A stretch of DNA of 32,808 nt from an uncultured Clostridia bacterium (GCA_934454585.1 CAKSFP010000029.1:1-32808); one strand, 5' to 3'; numbered from the stretch's first letter, positions 7,455-15,803 are shown. Made by a program: numbers and translations. Notes: generated from the letters alone by a model not told the origin.

Positions 7455-7507
7455 TTGACACGAAATGTCGAACCGTTGACACGAAATGGTATACAATTGA
7501 CACGAAA
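7455..7507 (+). repeat. Three TTGACACGAAA iterons, 21-bp period (left copy)
   Basis: Identical 11-mers TTGACACGAAA begin at 7455, 7476 and 7497, exactly 21 bases apart, so they lie on the same face of the helix two turns apart. The intervening 10 bases differ. The arrangement suggests binding of several copies of one protein, as at transposon ends or replication and partition sites. Confidence 0.9.
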
Positions 7508-7580
7508 GGTCGGGGTAAAATTTTACGGTTTCATTTTTTGATTGAAACGGATAATTTTAGGCACTTTTGGCACAAAAAAT

Positions 7581-7620
7581 GTGCTGCCGATAAGGAGAAA
7601 ACATTATCGCTTGGCAGCAC
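7581..7620. terminator. Long hairpin in left repeat, probable bidirectional terminator
   Basis: GTGCTGCC (7581-7588) pairs with GGCAGCAC (7613-7620), with an inner GATAA/TTATC stem (7589-7593 and 7604-7608). It is followed by TTTT on the plus strand, and on the minus strand by a T run from the AAAAAA at 7574-7579. It could end both rsgA and the convergent LacI transcript. Confidence 0.6.
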
Positions 7621-7698
7621 TTTTACACGATGTATTCCGAAAACCGCACAGGCAAAAGGTTTATTTGAAACCGAAATAATAGAATTGTCTGTGAAGAT

Positions 7699-8724
7699 TT
7701 ACCGTGTTGTTTCTCTGCGTATTAAAATCGGAGTAAGAACCTTATGAATCGGTTTTGAAAGCAGTTCGGGTTTCCGTTTCTTAAATGCATTTATCTGAAC
7801 AGTAAGAATCTGCATTGCTTCATCCGCAATTTTATCGACTTGCTGTCCTACGGTTGTTATCGGAACTATTGCTTCTTTTGAAATCGGCGAATTATCGAAT
7901 CCGACTATTTTATATTTGTCGGGAAGCTTGCCATATTTTTTTATAATAATATTCAACAGAATATTTGCATGAGTGTCATTTGACATGAAAATACCAACAG
8001 TTTTATTGATATATTTAGCTTCTGTTTCTTCAAACATATTTTTAATTCCGGCATAGTTCTCATCGTATGTTTTTCCGAAATCCCTTATCAAGATATTATA
8101 ATCGCATTTGTTCGTTTCGCAAAAATTCTTAAAGCCTTTTATTCTCCCATATGCCGGTACATCCTCAGGGACATCGGAATTTGCATGAATCAATATATCA
8201 CAGCCGCTTTTTGAAAGAATGGTAGCAGCCTGAATTCCGCCCATATAATTATCTGTATTTACGCTGCAGACATATTTATCTTCGCGTTCGATTGTAACAA
8301 GCGGTATATTATATGCAGATAATTCTTTTGAAGGGAGTGTGTGACTCAGAACTATAAATCCCTCTGTTTTGTACGCAAGCAGCTCGCTGATATACCTTCT
8401 TTCGACATCGGCATCATCTTTTCCCGCAAATACAATAAATTTATAACCGTATTTTTCATATGTGGAAATGATATGGTCAAGAACATCCGAATAATAATGC
8501 ATATAAAGGTTAGGTATGATAACGCCTATGATTTCAGTTTTCCCGTTCGCCATAACCCTGGCAAGTTTGTTTTCTTTATAATTAAGCGTTTCAAGAGCAT
8601 GCGCAATCTTATCCTGGTTTTCAAGTGTAATCGAATCGGGATTACTGAAATATCTTGATATGGTTGTTTTTGAAAATCCGGTATACTCGGCGATATCCGC
8701 AAAAGTAACATTTTTTTTTGACAT
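7699..8724 (-). CDS. LacI family transcriptional regulator of the sucrose/fructan operon
   Basis: 341 residues. An N-terminal LacI helix-turn-helix (VTFADIAEYTGFSKTTISRY, residues about 6-25) and hinge helix (KIAHALETLNY... LARVMANGKT) precede a periplasmic-binding-protein-like effector domain starting IIGVIIPNLYMHYYSDV and ending with FDNSPISKEAIVPITTV. The start is ATG at 8724, preceded by CGGAGG; an extension upstream to 8817 would run through its own promoter and is rejected. It is transcribed away from the operon it most likely represses. Palindromic sites AAGTAACCGGTTACTT and variants overlap both promoters in the 219-bp divergent region. The effector is probably the imported fructoside or a fructose phosphate (inference). 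Confidence 0.93.
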   Translation of the reverse strand: MSKKNVTFADIAEYTGFSKTTISRYFSNPDSITLENQDKIAHALETLNYKENKLARVMANGKTEIIGVIIPNLYMHYYSDVLDHIISTYEKYGYKFIVFAGKDDADVERRYISELLAYKTEGFIVLSHTLPSKELSAYNIPLVTIEREDKYVCSVNTDNYMGGIQAATILSKSGCDILIHANSDVPEDVPAYGRIKGFKNFCETNKCDYNILIRDFGKTYDENYAGIKNMFEETEAKYINKTVGIFMSNDTHANILLNIIIKKYGKLPDKYKIVGFDNSPISKEAIVPITTVGQQVDKIADEAMQILTVQINAFKKRKPELLSKPIHKVLTPILIRRETTR

Positions 8725-8748
8725 ATTCTTTGCCTCCGTTTCGGTTTT

Positions 8749-8777
8749 ATTATAGCATATAACAGTTATAAAATCAA
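8749..8777 (-). promoter_or_regulatory. Promoter of the LacI-type regulator
   Basis: On the minus strand TTGATT (8777-8772), a 17-base spacer and TATAAT (8754-8749), 25 bases before the start codon. Confidence 0.7.
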
Positions 8778-8779
8778 TA

Positions 8780-8807
8780 AAGTAATCGGTAAAGTAACCG
8801 GTTCTAT
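8780..8807. promoter_or_regulatory. LacI operator-like sites at the regulator promoter
   Basis: AAGTAATCGGTAAAGT (8780-8795) and AAGTAACCGGTTCTAT (8792-8807) are two overlapping degenerate forms of the palindrome found intact at 8907-8922. They abut the -35 of the regulator promoter, consistent with autoregulation. Confidence 0.6.
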
Positions 8808-8867
8808 CAAAACGCACAAAGCACGAAAGCTGTTATTGGGGATTTATCACAAAAACCAAAAGAACAC

Positions 8868-8922
8868 TTGACAAGTAACCTGTTATGTGATACGATACAG
8901 ATACTAAAGTAACCGGTTACTT
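8868..8922 (+). promoter_or_regulatory. Promoter and two LacI operators of the sugar operon
   Basis: TTGACA (8868-8873), 17 bases, TACGAT (8891-8896). AAGTAACCTGTTATGT (8873-8888) occupies the spacer. The perfect 16-bp palindrome AAGTAACCGGTTACTT (8907-8922) covers the start of the transcript. The central CG and overall symmetry are typical of LacI-family operators. Confidence 0.85.
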
Positions 8923-8943
8923 AAATAAGTCGGAGGGATAACT

Positions 8944-10266
8944 ATGAAAAAGCTATCATTGTTTATGGCAGCTCTTTCGCTGGTTGCCGGCACATTAATG
9001 TTAACGGGATGTGCAAAAACAGTAAAACCCGGGGATGTGCGTGGATACGACAACGGAGAGCAGTATATCAGTATGTGGGTGCATACAATCGAAGACACAC
9101 CTGAAGGCTCGGCATATAAAAAATCGGTGGAAAGCTTCAATGAAAAATACAACGGAAAGTATTTTGCCGATATTGAGTTTATTCCGCGAAATGACAGCGG
9201 CGGCGGATATTCTGACAAAATTAACGCATCTGTTATGTCGGGAGATTTGCCGGATGTTATAACGGTGGACGGACCGAATGTATCGGCTTATGCGGCAAAC
9301 GGAATAATCCAACCACTCGCCGCTCTGACCGATGAGGAAAAATCCTCTTATTTGGAATCAATTATTGAACAAGGTACTATTGACGGTAAGCTTTATGCAC
9401 TCGGTGCAATGGAATCGAGTGTCGGACTGTATTGCAATAAGGCAATCCTTAAAGAGGCGGGAATAGATATACCTGATAAAGACCATCCTTGGACATTTTC
9501 GGAATTTGCGGATATATTAAAAAAGCTTAAGCCGATAATGGACGCTAAAAACGGATATCCGCTCGATATGACATTCCCGGTCGGAGAGTCAAGCATCTAT
9601 TATTATGCACCGTTTATATGGTCAAACGGCGGCGATTTGATAAGCAGCGACGGTCTCCGGGTGGATGGGTATTTCAATTCCGAAGAAAATGCAGAGGTGT
9701 TTAAGTATTTCAGACAACTTGTGGAAAACAAATATATGTCGGCAACACCTGTTGAAAAGCTTTTTGAAAGCGGACGCGCGGCATTCAAATTTGACGGTGC
9801 TTGGGAGGTTAATACCGTTTATCAGAGTTACGGTGACATTGATCTCGGTGTTGCACCGTATATAGTCAGCGACAAGTGGGACGGAGGGAGATATACTCCT
9901 ACAGGCTCATGGGCATATGCGGCAACATCAAAAACAGAGCATATTGAAGCGGCAACCGAGTTGGTAAAATGGATGAGCGGCGTAGAAAGCGGAATATTGC
10001 TTTATGAAAACACAAAGAGCTTGCCGTCAACATATGACGCATATGACAGCATAACGATTTTTGAAGAAGATGCGAATTATAAAGCGCTTTACGAACAATT
10101 AAGAGATTACGGTCATCCAAGACCGAAAACACCTGTTTATCCGCAGGTAAGCATCTCTTTCCAGCAGGTTCTCGAGGATGTGGGACTTAGCGGCAGAGAT
10201 GTTAAAGATGAAATGGATAAATCTGTTGAAAGGATAAACGCTAAACTTAAGCGTTATACAAGATGA
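8944..10266 (+). CDS. ABC sugar transporter substrate-binding lipoprotein
   Basis: 440 residues. A lipoprotein signal (MKKLSLFMAALSL... LTGC) places the lipidated cysteine at residue 23. The mature protein is a family 1 extracellular solute-binding protein: SMWVHTIEDTPEG start, VMSGDLPDVITVDGPNVSAY, LYCNKAILKEAGIDIP, and the FKFDGAWEV / PTGSWAYAATSKTEH segment lining the ligand cleft. It would capture the sugar outside the membrane and deliver it to the two permeases encoded next. The good site GGAGGG precedes the ATG by six bases. It is the first gene behind the LacI-controlled promoter. With GH32 and fructokinase in the operon, sucrose or short fructo-oligosaccharides are the likely ligands. 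Confidence 0.92.
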   Translation: MKKLSLFMAALSLVAGTLMLTGCAKTVKPGDVRGYDNGEQYISMWVHTIEDTPEGSAYKKSVESFNEKYNGKYFADIEFIPRNDSGGGYSDKINASVMSGDLPDVITVDGPNVSAYAANGIIQPLAALTDEEKSSYLESIIEQGTIDGKLYALGAMESSVGLYCNKAILKEAGIDIPDKDHPWTFSEFADILKKLKPIMDAKNGYPLDMTFPVGESSIYYYAPFIWSNGGDLISSDGLRVDGYFNSEENAEVFKYFRQLVENKYMSATPVEKLFESGRAAFKFDGAWEVNTVYQSYGDIDLGVAPYIVSDKWDGGRYTPTGSWAYAATSKTEHIEAATELVKWMSGVESGILLYENTKSLPSTYDAYDSITIFEEDANYKALYEQLRDYGHPRPKTPVYPQVSISFQQVLEDVGLSGRDVKDEMDKSVERINAKLKRYTR

Positions 10267-10267
10267 T

Positions 10268-11167
10268 ATGAAAAATAAATCAAATTCAATTCTCGGAATG
10301 GCTTTTTTCGGACCTGCACTTGTTCTGATGACGATTTTTCTCTTCATTCCGATGATATTAACACTTATCTACAGCTTTACGGATTATTTCGCGTTAAACC
10401 CTAAGCTGACGCACTTTGTATGGCTCGAAAATTTTTCCGCCATTTTCAAAGACGACCTTTTTACAACAGCTTTCGGCAATACGGTTAAATTTGTGCTTAT
10501 AATTGTTCCGCTGCAAACACTGGGAGCATTGGGATTGGCACTTCTTATCAACAGAGTAACTGTGTGCAAGCGGTATTTCAAGGTGGCGTTTTTTATCCCT
10601 GTAGTTATGTCGCTTGCGGTAGTTTCGAATCTTTGGATGCAGATTTACAGTCCCGAAGGAATACTCAATACAATACTTTCAAATTTTGGAGTCGAACCGC
10701 AGCCGTTCATATATGGTGCAAGTCAAGCGCTTCCATCTATTGCATTTATGAGTGTGTGGCAGGGAGTGGGTTATCAAATGATTATTTTCCTTGGCGGATT
10801 GCAGGCTATCAACCCTGCGCTTTATGAGGCTGCCGAAATGGATCATGCAAGTTCATGGAGCAGATTTAAAGATATAACACTTCCCGAGCTTAAGCCTCTT
10901 TGCGTATTTGTATTTATAACCGTTACAATAGGCGCATTCAGAATGATAGTTCAGCCTATGGTAATGACCGGCGGCGGCCCGTCACATTCGACATATACAA
11001 TCGTTTACGACATTTACGAAACGGGCACCGTAAACTGGGAAATAGGACTTGCGTCCGCTATGGCTATTGTGTTTACCGTATTCGTTGTGATACTTACAAT
11101 TATTCAGACAGTTCTGACCAGGGATAAGGAGGATAGACATGAAAAGAAAAAAGCAAAAAATATTTAA
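10268..11167 (+). CDS. ABC sugar transporter permease (MalF/UgpA type)
   Basis: 299 residues with six membrane segments, beginning GMAFFGPALVLMTIFLFIPM as in MsmF/UgpA/LacF-type permeases. The EAA loop that contacts the ATPase is EAAEMDHASSWSRFKDITLP (from about residue 186). The ATG follows the binding-protein stop by one base and lacks a strong ribosome binding site, so translation is probably coupled to the upstream gene. It pairs with the next permease to form the channel. Confidence 0.93.
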   Translation: MKNKSNSILGMAFFGPALVLMTIFLFIPMILTLIYSFTDYFALNPKLTHFVWLENFSAIFKDDLFTTAFGNTVKFVLIIVPLQTLGALGLALLINRVTVCKRYFKVAFFIPVVMSLAVVSNLWMQIYSPEGILNTILSNFGVEPQPFIYGASQALPSIAFMSVWQGVGYQMIIFLGGLQAINPALYEAAEMDHASSWSRFKDITLPELKPLCVFVFITVTIGAFRMIVQPMVMTGGGPSHSTYTIVYDIYETGTVNWEIGLASAMAIVFTVFVVILTIIQTVLTRDKEDRHEKKKAKNI

Positions 11168-11990
11168 TATAGCTCTTGCGGTAATCATGCTTATTATGTC
11201 ACTGTTTTTCCTGTTTCCCGTGATTTGGATGCTTGCAAACTCTTTTAAGCCGGACGCGGCAATCACGGCGGATATGAATTCGGCAATGGCATTTGTACCA
11301 CCCGCACCGGGGAAAGGTTTTTTTGATAACTACAAAGCAATTCTTTTCGATACAAGCTTTATACGCTATATGCTAAACACATTATTCTATGCGGCAATAA
11401 TGATTGTCTCCGGTATAATAGTAAACGGGCTTGCGGGGTATGCGCTTGCAAAAATCAAGTTTCCTTTCCGTGACAGATGGCTTGCGGTAATCATGATGCT
11501 TATGGTTATACCGACAGAAACAATTATCACAATAAACTTTATGTTTGTTTCTAAAATGGGTCTTCTTAATACTGTTTTCGGATATATTCTTCCGATGATT
11601 GTAAATCCGTTTAATATTTTCTTATTCAGGCAAGTTTTCGTAGCCTTACCGGATGATGTATGGGAAGCGGCACAGCTGGATCATTGTAATCCCGTGAAGT
11701 ATTTTTTCACAATGGTTCTGCCTATGTCCAAAACCGTTGTGGCAACAGTAAGTGTTTTTACTTTCCTTAATGTATGGAATGACTATCTTTGGCCGTCACT
11801 TGTTTTTACATCAAGCAATCTTTTAACGGCACAAATCGGTCTTAATTCCATCACATCCAATGACAATACGACAATGGGGCAAACACTTGCGGTTATCACG
11901 CTTATTACAATTCCGGTTATCATAATTTATTCGTTTTTCTCAAAACAAATTGTGGAAGGTGTTATTTCAACAGGTTCTAAGGAGGGTTAA
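11139..11990 (+). CDS. ABC sugar transporter permease (MalG/UgpE type)
   Basis: 283 residues, six membrane segments, with the MalG-type N-terminus (LFFLFPVIWMLANSFKPDAA) and EAA loop EAAQLDHCNPVKYFFTMVLP. It ends SFFSKQIVEGVISTGSKEG, the usual C-terminal signature of the subfamily. It overlaps the previous gene by 29 bases and carries its own GGAGG site inside that gene. It forms the second half of the membrane channel. Confidence 0.93.
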   Translation: MKRKKQKIFNIALAVIMLIMSLFFLFPVIWMLANSFKPDAAITADMNSAMAFVPPAPGKGFFDNYKAILFDTSFIRYMLNTLFYAAIMIVSGIIVNGLAGYALAKIKFPFRDRWLAVIMMLMVIPTETIITINFMFVSKMGLLNTVFGYILPMIVNPFNIFLFRQVFVALPDDVWEAAQLDHCNPVKYFFTMVLPMSKTVVATVSVFTFLNVWNDYLWPSLVFTSSNLLTAQIGLNSITSNDNTTMGQTLAVITLITIPVIIIYSFFSKQIVEGVISTGSKEG

Positions 11991-11993
11991 ACT

Positions 11994-13088
11994 ATGAGTT
12001 TTATAGAAATGAAAAATGTGTGCAAAAGATATGCGGGTGCGGAAAAGAATTCGGTTACCGATTTCAATCTTTCAATAGATAAAGGCGAATTTATCGCATT
12101 TGTAGGACCTTCGGGATGCGGAAAATCGACGACGCTCAGAATGATAGCCGGATTTGAAGAAATAACAAGCGGTGATTTGTACATTAACGGAAATCGTATG
12201 AACACGGTGTTGCCGCGCGACAGGGGCATTTCAATGGTATTTCAAAACTATGCTCTTTATCCGCATATGACGGTTGAGAAGAATATTTCATACGGCCTTA
12301 AAAACATGAAGGTTCCCAAGGATGAAATTAACAGAAAAGTGGACTGGGCAATCGATGTTTTGGGCCTTTCGGAATACAGGTACAGAAAGCCGAAAAATCT
12401 TTCGGGCGGACAACGCCAAAGAGTTGCTCTCGGGCGTGCTATTGTGAAAAATCAAGAATTGTTTCTTATGGACGAACCTCTTTCGAATCTTGATGCAAAG
12501 CTCAGAGTCAGCATGAGAACGGAAATAAGCAGGCTTCATCGCGAACTCGGAAGCACTACTATTTATGTGACGCATGACCAAGTTGAGGCTATGACGATGG
12601 CGGATCGAATTGTAATTATGAAAGACGGCATTATTCAGCAAGTCGGAAAACCGATGGATCTTTATGAACACCCGGCAAATAAATTTGTGGCAGGATTTAT
12701 AGGTTCGCCCCAAATGAATTTTTATGATGTTAATATTAAGGGAAACACTGTTGTGTTCTCTGACGGAAGCAGTATTGATCTTCCGGATTCCGTTGTGTCA
12801 CATCTCGCCGGAAAAGAAGGCGAATTTATTATCGGAATCAGAGGCGAGGATATTAAGGTTGATGCACAAAATATGGATCTTTACAAAAAAAATAAAATGG
12901 TTGCAACTGTTGAAAATGTCGAAATTATGGGAAATGAGAATAACCTTTATTTCAACTTTGCAAACACCCAAACAATTGCAAGAGTTTCAAAATATGAAAT
13001 AAGCAAGCCGGGCGATACCATCGATTTTGTGTTTATTCCGTCAAAAATACATTTTTTTGATAAACAGACAGAGAAAAGTCTTTTCTGA
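11994..13088 (+). CDS. ABC transporter ATPase (UgpC/MsmK type)
   Basis: 364 residues. Nucleotide-binding domain: Walker A GPSGCGKST (38-46), Q-loop Gln84, signature LSGGQ (136-140), Walker B ELFLMDE (155-161), D-loop NLD and H-loop His194. A C-terminal OB/MOI regulatory domain (from about 240) is typical of the sugar-importer ATPases MsmK, UgpC and MalK. It energises the importer formed by the two permeases. GGAGGG and a three-base gap link it to the upstream gene. Many Bacillota encode one shared ATPase at a distance from its sugar importers; here it is inside the operon. Confidence 0.94.
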   Translation: MSFIEMKNVCKRYAGAEKNSVTDFNLSIDKGEFIAFVGPSGCGKSTTLRMIAGFEEITSGDLYINGNRMNTVLPRDRGISMVFQNYALYPHMTVEKNISYGLKNMKVPKDEINRKVDWAIDVLGLSEYRYRKPKNLSGGQRQRVALGRAIVKNQELFLMDEPLSNLDAKLRVSMRTEISRLHRELGSTTIYVTHDQVEAMTMADRIVIMKDGIIQQVGKPMDLYEHPANKFVAGFIGSPQMNFYDVNIKGNTVVFSDGSSIDLPDSVVSHLAGKEGEFIIGIRGEDIKVDAQNMDLYKKNKMVATVENVEIMGNENNLYFNFANTQTIARVSKYEISKPGDTIDFVFIPSKIHFFDKQTEKSLF

Positions 13089-13100
13089 AAGGAGAACATT

Positions 13101-14396
13101 ATGCAAAAAATTCATTTTAAGGCTCCAAACTGCTGGATAAATGACCCCAACGGGTTTATATGGTATAAAGGTCGGTATCATTTGTTTTATCAATGCTTTC
13201 CGTATTCCGCTCATTGGGGAAGAATGCATTGGGGACACGCCGTGAGCAAAGACCTTGTCAATTGGGAGGAAAAAGGCATTGCTCTTTTTCCGTCCAAGAC
13301 AGATGACAGAAGCGGATGCTTTTCGGGCAGTGCGATTGAATATAAAGACAAAATGTATATTTACTATACGGGAGTTAATTATGCTGAAGAAGATCCCGAA
13401 AATATAAACTGCTGTATTAATGATGCATTCACGGCGGCACAGCTTATGATAACTTCAGAAGATGGTATGAAATTCGACAATATAACGGACAAAAAAACCG
13501 TTATTCCACCCATAGAATATAAAAAAATAGGCGACAAAAATCATACTCGCGACCCTAAGGTGTGGCGCGGCAAAGATGCATGGTATATGGTTCTCGGAAG
13601 TACCGTCGATAAAAACGGCAGACTGCTTTTCTATAAGAGCTCGGACTTGAAAACATGGCAATATCTCAACTATTGCGAAAAAGACGGCTTCGGCTGGATG
13701 TGGGAATGTCCCGATTTCTTCGAGATTGACGGAAAGGGAGTGACAATCTTCTCCCCGATGGGATTTTTCAATGACGGAAACGGATATGATTCCGTTACGG
13801 TTTGCATGCTTTCTTCATTCGATGAAAATACAGGCAAAATGGAGCTTTCCGAGGATTATCAGCTTTTTGATTACGGAATTGACCTTTATGCACCTCAAAG
13901 CACGACCGATAAGGACGGAAACCGTGTTGTTATTGCCTGGGCGAGAATGCCCGAGACGGTTATCACCGAAAAAGGCGAATGGTGCGGTATGATGTGTATT
14001 CCGAGAATTGTCGATGTAAAGAATAATCATGTATATATAAGACCGCATACGAATGTTAAAAATTCGTTTGTAACAAAGCTGTCTGCCCCGAAAAAATCAG
14101 GGTATATGCTGAAAACAACACTAAAAAACGGAGAAAGCATCAATGTCGGCGGATATGTAATAAAGCGTGAAAACGATAAGATTGCGACGGATCGTTCAGA
14201 AGTATTTAACATAAAGGGTAACTACAGACTTATTGCCGAAACCCCTGTTATTAACGACGGATATGAACTTGAGATTTATGTTGATGAGCATCTCGTTGAA
14301 GTATTTATCAATAACGGCGAATATGTTATAAGCAATGTTGTATATGGTCTTACCGAAGAAATTACAGGTAAAAATTATGACTTATATTCTGCGTAG
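13101..14396 (+). CDS. Glycoside hydrolase family 32 (sucrose / beta-fructosidase)
   Basis: 431 residues, no signal peptide, therefore cytoplasmic. The GH32 catalytic set is present: nucleophile Asp15 in WINDPNG (12-18), transition-state stabiliser Asp151 in RDP (150-152), and acid/base Glu202 in WECPD. The five-bladed propeller is followed by a beta-sandwich ending VDEHLVEVFINNGEYVISN. It would release fructose from sucrose, kestose or similar fructosides. Because import is by an ABC system rather than a PTS, the substrate should be unphosphorylated. Start ATG 13101 follows AAAGGAG. At 431 residues it is slightly shorter than typical sucrose-6-phosphate hydrolases (about 480). Confidence 0.93.
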   Translation: MQKIHFKAPNCWINDPNGFIWYKGRYHLFYQCFPYSAHWGRMHWGHAVSKDLVNWEEKGIALFPSKTDDRSGCFSGSAIEYKDKMYIYYTGVNYAEEDPENINCCINDAFTAAQLMITSEDGMKFDNITDKKTVIPPIEYKKIGDKNHTRDPKVWRGKDAWYMVLGSTVDKNGRLLFYKSSDLKTWQYLNYCEKDGFGWMWECPDFFEIDGKGVTIFSPMGFFNDGNGYDSVTVCMLSSFDENTGKMELSEDYQLFDYGIDLYAPQSTTDKDGNRVVIAWARMPETVITEKGEWCGMMCIPRIVDVKNNHVYIRPHTNVKNSFVTKLSAPKKSGYMLKTTLKNGESINVGGYVIKRENDKIATDRSEVFNIKGNYRLIAETPVINDGYELEIYVDEHLVEVFINNGEYVISNVVYGLTEEITGKNYDLYSA

Positions 14397-14410
14397 TGAG
14401 GTGAAATGAA

Positions 14411-15610
14411 GTGAAAAAATATGATGTGACAGCTCTCGGAGAATTGCTTATAGACTTTACCGAAAACGGAACGAGTCAACAGGGAAATCCGTTATTCGAG
14501 GCAAATCCCGGCGGTGCACCGTGCAATGTGCTTGCGATGCTTTCAAAGCTCGGCAAAAAAACTGCCTTTATCGGCAAGGTGGGTAATGATATATTTGGAA
14601 GGCAGCTTTCCGATGCGGTTAAAAGTGAGGGGATAAATACGGATGGCATTATTTTTGATCAATCAGTGCCGACAACTCTTGCGTTTGTTCATACCGGCGC
14701 AAACGGTGAAAGAGAATTCAGCTTTATAAGAAACCCCGGAGCGGACATGATGCTGACGAAAGATGAGGTTAATGTGGATTTAATAAGAGAGTCAAGAATA
14801 TTCCATTTCGGAACACTTTCATCTACTCACAGCGGTGTTCGCAAGGCTACAAGGTTTGCTGTTGAGACGGCAATAAGAAACGGAGCTTTAATTTCTTTTG
14901 ACCCAAATCTCCGTGAACCGCTGTGGAAAAGCCTTGATGACGCACGAGCCGAAATAGAATACGGATTTTCAAAATGCAATATACTGAAAATATCAGATAA
15001 TGAAATTGAATTTATGTTCGGGCATAATGATTATGATAAAGCTTCAATGCAGCTTTTTGAAAAATATCCGAATATTCAGCTTGTATTTATAACTCTCGGG
15101 GCTGACGGAAGTTGTGCATATACAAGAAGTGCAAAAGCAAAATCACCTGTTTATAATGTTACATCAATCGAAAAAACAGGCGCCGGAGATACTTTTTTCG
15201 GCTGTGCATTAAGCTTTGTGACAGACGATGATATTTCTGCGTTTGACAACAGAAAGCTAAAAAAAATCCTGGACTTTGCAAATGCGGGAGCTTCGCTTAT
15301 TACCACAAAAAAAGGTGCGCTTAAAGTAATGCCGAGCGAAGAGGATATTTTAGCTCTTATTGGCGATACGAAGATAAGTGAAATTAAAATAAAACTGGAT
15401 ACTGTTGATGATGTGAAAGAATTCGTAGAATATGTTACCGACTTCGGCTGTGATTTTGATATAGTTGCAGACAGGTTTGTTGTTGATGCAAAATCCATTA
15501 TGGGAATTTTCAGCGTGGATTTAAGCAAAGCTTTGACGCTTGTTATTGGGACAGACGACAAAACCGAAATCGACAGAATTAAAAAAGCAATACAAAAATT
15601 CGTTGTATAA
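14411..15610 (+). CDS. PfkB-family fructokinase fused to a C-terminal HPr-like domain
   Basis: 399 residues. Residues 1-318 are a ribokinase/PfkB sugar kinase: YDVTALGELLIDFTENG start, substrate segment NPGGAPCNVLAMLSKLGKKT, and the C-terminal signature KTGAGDTFFGCALSF whose Asp is the catalytic base. It would phosphorylate fructose freed by the GH32 enzyme. Residues about 321-399 are extra: IKIKLDTVDDVKEFVEYV, FDIVADRFVVDAKSIMGIFS and LVIGTDDKTEIDRIKKAI match the HPr fold. The regulatory-serine motif KSIMG is present (Ser362) but no histidine stands at the His15 position. The GTG start (14411) is supported by GAGGTG seven bases upstream. Kinase function is confident; the role of the tail is inference. 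Confidence 0.92.
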   Translation: MKKYDVTALGELLIDFTENGTSQQGNPLFEANPGGAPCNVLAMLSKLGKKTAFIGKVGNDIFGRQLSDAVKSEGINTDGIIFDQSVPTTLAFVHTGANGEREFSFIRNPGADMMLTKDEVNVDLIRESRIFHFGTLSSTHSGVRKATRFAVETAIRNGALISFDPNLREPLWKSLDDARAEIEYGFSKCNILKISDNEIEFMFGHNDYDKASMQLFEKYPNIQLVFITLGADGSCAYTRSAKAKSPVYNVTSIEKTGAGDTFFGCALSFVTDDDISAFDNRKLKKILDFANAGASLITTKKGALKVMPSEEDILALIGDTKISEIKIKLDTVDDVKEFVEYVTDFGCDFDIVADRFVVDAKSIMGIFSVDLSKALTLVIGTDDKTEIDRIKKAIQKFVV

Positions 15611-15678
15611 AAATATTTATCCGTTATTTTCACTTAGTATTTTATTATGATTTTTGGGATACCGGAGTAAACAGCAGA

Positions 15679-15803
15679 AAATCAAATGCCATTCGCAATG
15701 CCGATTATATTATTGACATAAGACCGGGCGGACGGAAGCGGCAAGCGGAACACCGACAGAAATCAGTGAAAACAAACTCAGTATAACGGAAAAATATCTG
15801 TAA
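15679..15803 (+). pseudogene. C-terminal remnant of a UvrA-like ABC protein
   Basis: NADYIIDI is readable at 15697-15720, then after a shift of frame SGTPTEISENKLSITEKYL-stop at 15744-15803. Together these match the far C-terminus of UvrA-type proteins (NADYIIDIGPGGG..., then a GTPxEI...KYL ending). The glycine-rich part between them has lost a base or more (GGCGGACGG...). No other part of the gene is present. It lies between the fructokinase and the right repeat copy and does not belong to the sugar operon. Confidence 0.65.

Larger units (their letters stand above)
7445..7678 (+). repeat. 234-bp direct repeat, left copy
   Basis: Aligns without gaps to 15841-16074 with roughly 20 mismatches in 234 bases by hand, about nine in ten identical. 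Both copies begin AATCATACCTTTGACACG and end TTTGAAACCGAAATA, after which the flanks are unrelated, so these are real boundaries. Internal order: three iterons (7455-7507), a palindrome GTAAAATTTTAC (7515-7526), a hairpin GTTTCA/TGAAAC (7528-7548) and a long hairpin (7581-7620). No convincing reading frame. It starts 15 bases after the rsgA stop and ends 20 bases before the end of the LacI gene. Confidence 0.9.

Noticed and set aside
7455..7507. Short CRISPR-like array
   Set aside because: Repeats are 11 bp with 10-bp spacers, only three units, present twice in the same form, and no cas genes are seen.
7455..7526. TTGACA units of the repeat as -35 boxes
   Set aside because: No -10 element lies at 16-18 bases behind any of the three units; spacing to TAAAAT is 13.
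8725..8817. 31-residue extension of the LacI regulator
   Set aside because: It runs through the regulator's own promoter and operators; ATG 8724 has a strong ribosome binding site and the standard LacI N-terminus.
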